Shown piece after piece: positions 7,390 to 10,108 of a stretch of DNA of 10,108 nt; positions within the stretch are counted from its first letter, which is position 1, and every line of letters starts with the position of its first letter. Source of the DNA: Clostridiales bacterium DTU092 (lineage in GTDB: Bacteria > Bacillota > Clostridia > Caldicoprobacterales > Caldicoprobacteraceae). A program made the translations under genes and the position numbers. The stretch spans positions 1 to 10,108 of the forward strand of contig LFTM01000283.1 in NCBI GenBank assembly GCA_001513505.1, written 5' to 3'. The notes below the pieces were generated by a model, which had not been told where the DNA came from, ran no database searches, and saw nothing but the letters and a program-made list of their open reading frames with translations.

Positions 7390-7803
7390 TTATGATATTT
7401 TACCACTTGATCTTAAATATTCTGCAAAATCTCTATCTGCTTTTCCAATATGATTAATAAACCAGTCAAGTATTTTTTTATTAAATACAACGATAAAGTG
7501 AAGGGTTGGTCCTTCTTCTTCATATTTCTTATTTAGCTCTTCTATCTCCTGTAAAAAGAATTTATGTAATTTCACATGGGCATCATATTTTGGGTAACCG
7601 TATTTCTGCAGGTATTCCTGTTCATAATTAAAATGCGTCACCACATAGTCCGAAATAAAAGCTAAGGTTTTTTCTATCTCTTCTTTAGCCCTGCCAGCGG
7701 AACAGGCCTCCAGCAGATTATTCATTGAGTCAACCAATTCCTTATGTTGGTCGTCAATCTTTTCAATACCTATCTCAAGATCCTGCCTCCACCTTATTGC
7801 CAC
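7390..7803 (-). CDS. Bacteriohemerythrin (single-domain O2-binding diiron protein)
   Basis: A 137-residue soluble hemerythrin that reversibly binds O2 at a non-haem diiron site. All seven family ligands are present: H20 (in DDQHKEL), H57 and E61 (HxxxE), H76 and H80 (HxxxH), and H118 and D123 (HxxxxD). The length matches a stand-alone domain, with no fused signalling module. Bacterial members are thought to store, scavenge or sense O2, or handle iron. Translation starts at GTG 7803 with GAGGTG (7811-7816) 7 bases upstream; a nearby ATG at 7810 is out of frame. It follows the glycyl radical enzyme gene after 99 bases, with a candidate promoter of its own. Next to an oxygen-labile radical enzyme, a role in lowering local O2 is attractive but inferred. 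Confidence 0.94.
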   Translation of the reverse strand: MAIRWRQDLEIGIEKIDDQHKELVDSMNNLLEACSAGRAKEEIEKTLAFISDYVVTHFNYEQEYLQKYGYPKYDAHVKLHKFFLQEIEELNKKYEEEGPTLHFIVVFNKKILDWFINHIGKADRDFAEYLRSSGKIS

Positions 7804-7836
7804 CTTTCATCACCTCTTCAGTATTAAATTCAATTA

Positions 7837-7851
7837 TTAATAAATTATTAA
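7837..7851. repeat. Small AT-rich inverted repeat overlapping the candidate hemerythrin promoter
   Basis: TTAATAA (7837-7843) and TTATTAA (7845-7851) form 7-bp arms around a single A. The repeat overlaps the candidate -10 and probable start point, as a repressor site would. Low sequence complexity makes chance likely. Confidence 0.22.
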
Positions 7852-7875
7852 ACACAATTGAGAAGAATAAAACAA
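7847..7875 (-). promoter_or_regulatory. Weak candidate promoter of the hemerythrin gene
   Basis: On the minus strand a -10-like TTTAAT (7847-7852, five of six matches) sits 17 bases from a poor -35 TTGTTT (7870-7875). If real, the hemerythrin gene can be expressed independently of the upstream radical enzyme gene. I see no hairpin terminator in the 99-base gap, so read-through from upstream is also possible. Confidence 0.3.
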
Positions 7876-7902
7876 TAGAAAACTGCATACATCATCTACT
7901 AA

Positions 7903-10108
7903 TCATAATCCATGGGCTGTTCTTGCTATAATGTCATCCTGAAGGGCGCTGTCCAAATCCACAAAATATGAGCTGAAACCGCCCACTCTTACCACAAGAT
8001 TCCGGTATTTTTCAGGCTCCTTCTTGGCAGCAATAAGCTCTTCAGCACTTAATACATTAATCTGAACCTGTTGTCCACCGTTTATAAAAAATGTCCTGAT
8101 TAAATCCCTCAAGGCATGTTTAGCCTTATCAGATTGCAGCATGGACTTGTTAAACTTCAAGTTTAGTACATATCCTGACAGCGCAAGGGTGTGATCCACT
8201 TTAACCACCGAGTTCAGTACAGCTGTTGGCCCTTTTCTATCCTTCCCCTGGCATGGACCCACTGAATCAACCAGAGGTGAGCGGGCAAACCGGCCGTCAG
8301 GGGTAGCTCCGGTGTACAGACCGAATTCCGGTGCCCTTACATAGGTACTACATCCTCCTCCGTATATTCCTCCCCTATGGGTTCTGTACTTCATCAGCTC
8401 TTTATAGAAATGGTGGACGATATCGGCTGCAATTGAATCCACATAATCATCGTCATTACCATAACGATGTTCATTTGCATCCAGCAGACTCTTCACGTCC
8501 TCAAATCCCTCGAAATTATTGTCTATAGCTTCAACAAGACGGGACATGCTCAAACGCTTTTCCTCAAATACCAGACGTTTTATAGCTGCCAGGGAATCAG
8601 CGGTATTGGCTATTCCCTCTGTAAGTATCTGGCCGTGGTTATACCTGGGACCACCGTCCTTAAAATCCCGGCATTTTTCTATACAATCCGATACTAGAAG
8701 GGAACGGAACGGGTTGGGCGCATACACTGCATATACCTTTTGAGATCGGTTTGCAACATCGGTAAGCATCCGGGTGAAGTATTCCACCTGCCTCTTGTAG
8801 GCATCCATCACCTGATCAAAGGTTTTGAAACCGCAAGGGTCCCCCGTGTCAGGACCCAGCTGTTGGCCGGTTAACCTGCATTTACCTCTATTCAAAGCCA
8901 GCTCTAAACATTTTAAAAGGTTAAGTTCACCATCCTCCAGCCCCATATGAGACTTACCCTGTATATCGATCTGGTTGCAGCCGTTCATCGCATAATCCCT
9001 GGCATCCTGAAGCGGTATGCCAAATCGCATCATAGCCGGTATTACCACTTCATCGTTATAAAACGCAGGCATGCCAATCCCGCTGCAAACCACTTCAATA
9101 GCTTTATCCCATAGGGAAAGAGGCGTATTTTTATGACATCGCATGGTCAGGTTTGGAGCCTGATAACCATACTTCTTCGCTACATCCAGAATCATATAAG
9201 ACAGCTCATTTGTGGCATCCTCCCCGTCTGCCTTTTGACCTCCTATACAAAGGTTCCACGCCCGAACCTTTTCAAATCGTATCCACACCTTCTCCAGCAG
9301 CCGCTGCGCTTCATCCACGTCCATCTCACCGCTGTCCAATGAACGACGGAAGTAAGGATACATATACTGGTCAAAGCGTCCGGGGGAATCCACCTGATCA
9401 AAAACAAAAACAAACCAAAATGCCTGAAGAGCCTCTCTCCATGTATCAGCAGGATATCGCGGAACTTTTCTGCACACCGCCTCTATTTCCAACAACTCCC
9501 GCCGTTTAACAGGATCGGTTTCTCTATCCAGCATCGCCCGTGCTTCATCGGCATACCTTTTTGCAAAATCCTCAAATGCATAACATATCAGCTCCAAAGA
9601 CTCTAACCATTCACGCTCATCATTGTTATGCACCGTTGCCATACGTTCTCTTATTTTTTCCCTTAAACCCACCGTACCCTCCATCAACAGTACTTCATAA
9701 TCGAGAAGGGTATGACCTCCCCATCCTCCTGCCCAGAAAACTTTTCTTTCAATACTTCTCTTTTCATGTTCCGATAAGGATTTTTCAAAGATTTCACAGG
9801 TAGATTTATCGTCAAAATATTCAATGATACGGTTAATTACTGATCGGATAGAATTATTATTTTCCTGAGTAAGATATGTCCTGGCCAAAGCCCGATCTAC
9901 ATGAATTCCCGCACCAAAGCTATAATTTACAATAGCATGGGGTATGGGTTCGCCTACAATTACATCGTCAGGATCTATAAAAACAGGCATTTCCTTAACA
10001 GCCCGCCAAATACCTGTAGCAATACGGAACGCCTGGTGTTTTCCCTCCGTATCTATATATCCCTTAGCAAACGGCTCCCCCCAGTATTTCCATTCCACAG
10101 GCACACCC
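7903..10108 (-). CDS. Glycyl radical enzyme of unknown substrate (pyruvate formate-lyase-like family), 5' end cut by window edge
   Basis: About 733 residues are visible, counted from a GTG at 10104. The frame is open to the window edge and the family N-terminus normally begins earlier, so some residues are probably missing. The PFL-like barrel domain covers most of the protein. The C-terminal glycyl radical motif is VRVGGFSSYF (radical Gly at 709, codon 7978-7980), ending QDDIIARTAHGL as in glycerol dehydratase-type enzymes. The thiyl-radical cysteine is C376 in YAMNGCNQID (codon 8977-8979), after YNDEVVIPAM and DARDYA. Eliminase-type members usually have Cys-x-Glu there, supplying the base; here it is Cys-Asn-Gln. 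QVDSPGRFDQ (237-246) also lacks the NGHSxS insertion I expect before GRFDQ, so the substrate pocket differs. It needs a radical SAM activase; none is adjacent within the window. Base composition looks richer in GC than the neighbouring iron genes. It is neither authentic pyruvate formate-lyase (no Cys-Cys pair) nor a typical choline or diol lyase. Confidence 0.9.
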   Translation of the reverse strand, partial: GVPVEWKYWGEPFAKGYIDTEGKHQAFRIATGIWRAVKEMPVFIDPDDVIVGEPIPHAIVNYSFGAGIHVDRALARTYLTQENNNSIRSVINRIIEYFDDKSTCEIFEKSLSEHEKRSIERKVFWAGGWGGHTLLDYEVLLMEGTVGLREKIRERMATVHNNDEREWLESLELICYAFEDFAKRYADEARAMLDRETDPVKRRELLEIEAVCRKVPRYPADTWREALQAFWFVFVFDQVDSPGRFDQYMYPYFRRSLDSGEMDVDEAQRLLEKVWIRFEKVRAWNLCIGGQKADGEDATNELSYMILDVAKKYGYQAPNLTMRCHKNTPLSLWDKAIEVVCSGIGMPAFYNDEVVIPAMMRFGIPLQDARDYAMNGCNQIDIQGKSHMGLEDGELNLLKCLELALNRGKCRLTGQQLGPDTGDPCGFKTFDQVMDAYKRQVEYFTRMLTDVANRSQKVYAVYAPNPFRSLLVSDCIEKCRDFKDGGPRYNHGQILTEGIANTADSLAAIKRLVFEEKRLSMSRLVEAIDNNFEGFEDVKSLLDANEHRYGNDDDYVDSIAADIVHHFYKELMKYRTHRGGIYGGGCSTYVRAPEFGLYTGATPDGRFARSPLVDSVGPCQGKDRKGPTAVLNSVVKVDHTLALSGYVLNLKFNKSMLQSDKAKHALRDLIRTFFINGGQQVQINVLSAEELIAAKKEPEKYRNLVVRVGGFSSYFVDLDSALQDDIIARTAHGL

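Noticed and set aside
8331..9803. Several plus-strand open frames opposite the glycyl radical enzyme gene
   Set aside because: They are antisense shadows of a well-conserved coding region, with no recognisable domains or ribosome sites.
7903..10108. Authentic pyruvate formate-lyase (PflB)
   Set aside because: The Cys-Cys active-site pair is absent, and the C-terminus resembles the glycerol dehydratase-type branch instead.

Overview
The window looks like a low-to-mid GC Firmicute, most likely an anaerobic or microaerotolerant member of the Clostridia. Supporting signs are Gram-positive style Shine-Dalgarno sequences (GGAGG, GGAGGAG, AAGGAG), several GTG starts, a sigma-A type promoter, a glycyl radical enzyme and a PflX-type radical SAM protein, both oxygen-labile, and two diiron proteins often seen in anaerobes. 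I see no rRNA, tRNA, CRISPR array, transposase or phage gene.

Left half (1-4301, + strand): a self-contained drug-efflux style operon. A sigma-A promoter and a 15-bp-arm palindrome precede a MarR-family repressor gene. After it come two half-size ABC exporter genes that overlap by 8 bp. The two ATPases are complementary: the first carries degenerate catalytic residues (Asp and Gln for Glu and His) and the second a degenerate signature (LSHGQ). Together they would form one consensus and one degenerate ATP site, as in heterodimeric exporters. A perfect 15-bp stem at 4301-4359 ends the operon and also serves the converging gene.

Right half (4370-10108, - strand, read right to left): a glycyl radical enzyme whose 5' end lies off the window, a bacteriohemerythrin with all seven iron ligands, a terminator, a rhomboid intramembrane protease with its own likely promoter, a possible 23-codon Cys-rich ORF overlapping the rhomboid stop, an MbfA-like fusion of a ferritin-like domain to a VIT1/CCC1 membrane domain, and a PflX-like radical SAM protein. 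Spacing (about 100 to 280 bases) and the internal terminator suggest several short transcription units rather than one operon. The shared theme, by inference, is Fe, O2 and radical chemistry in an anaerobe.

Most worth a second look is the glycyl radical enzyme. It has the radical glycine and an active-site cysteine, but the usual Cys-x-Glu reads Cys-Asn-Gln, and the usual NGHSxS substrate-pocket stretch appears deleted. This points to a reaction other than the classical diol, choline or hydroxyproline eliminations.
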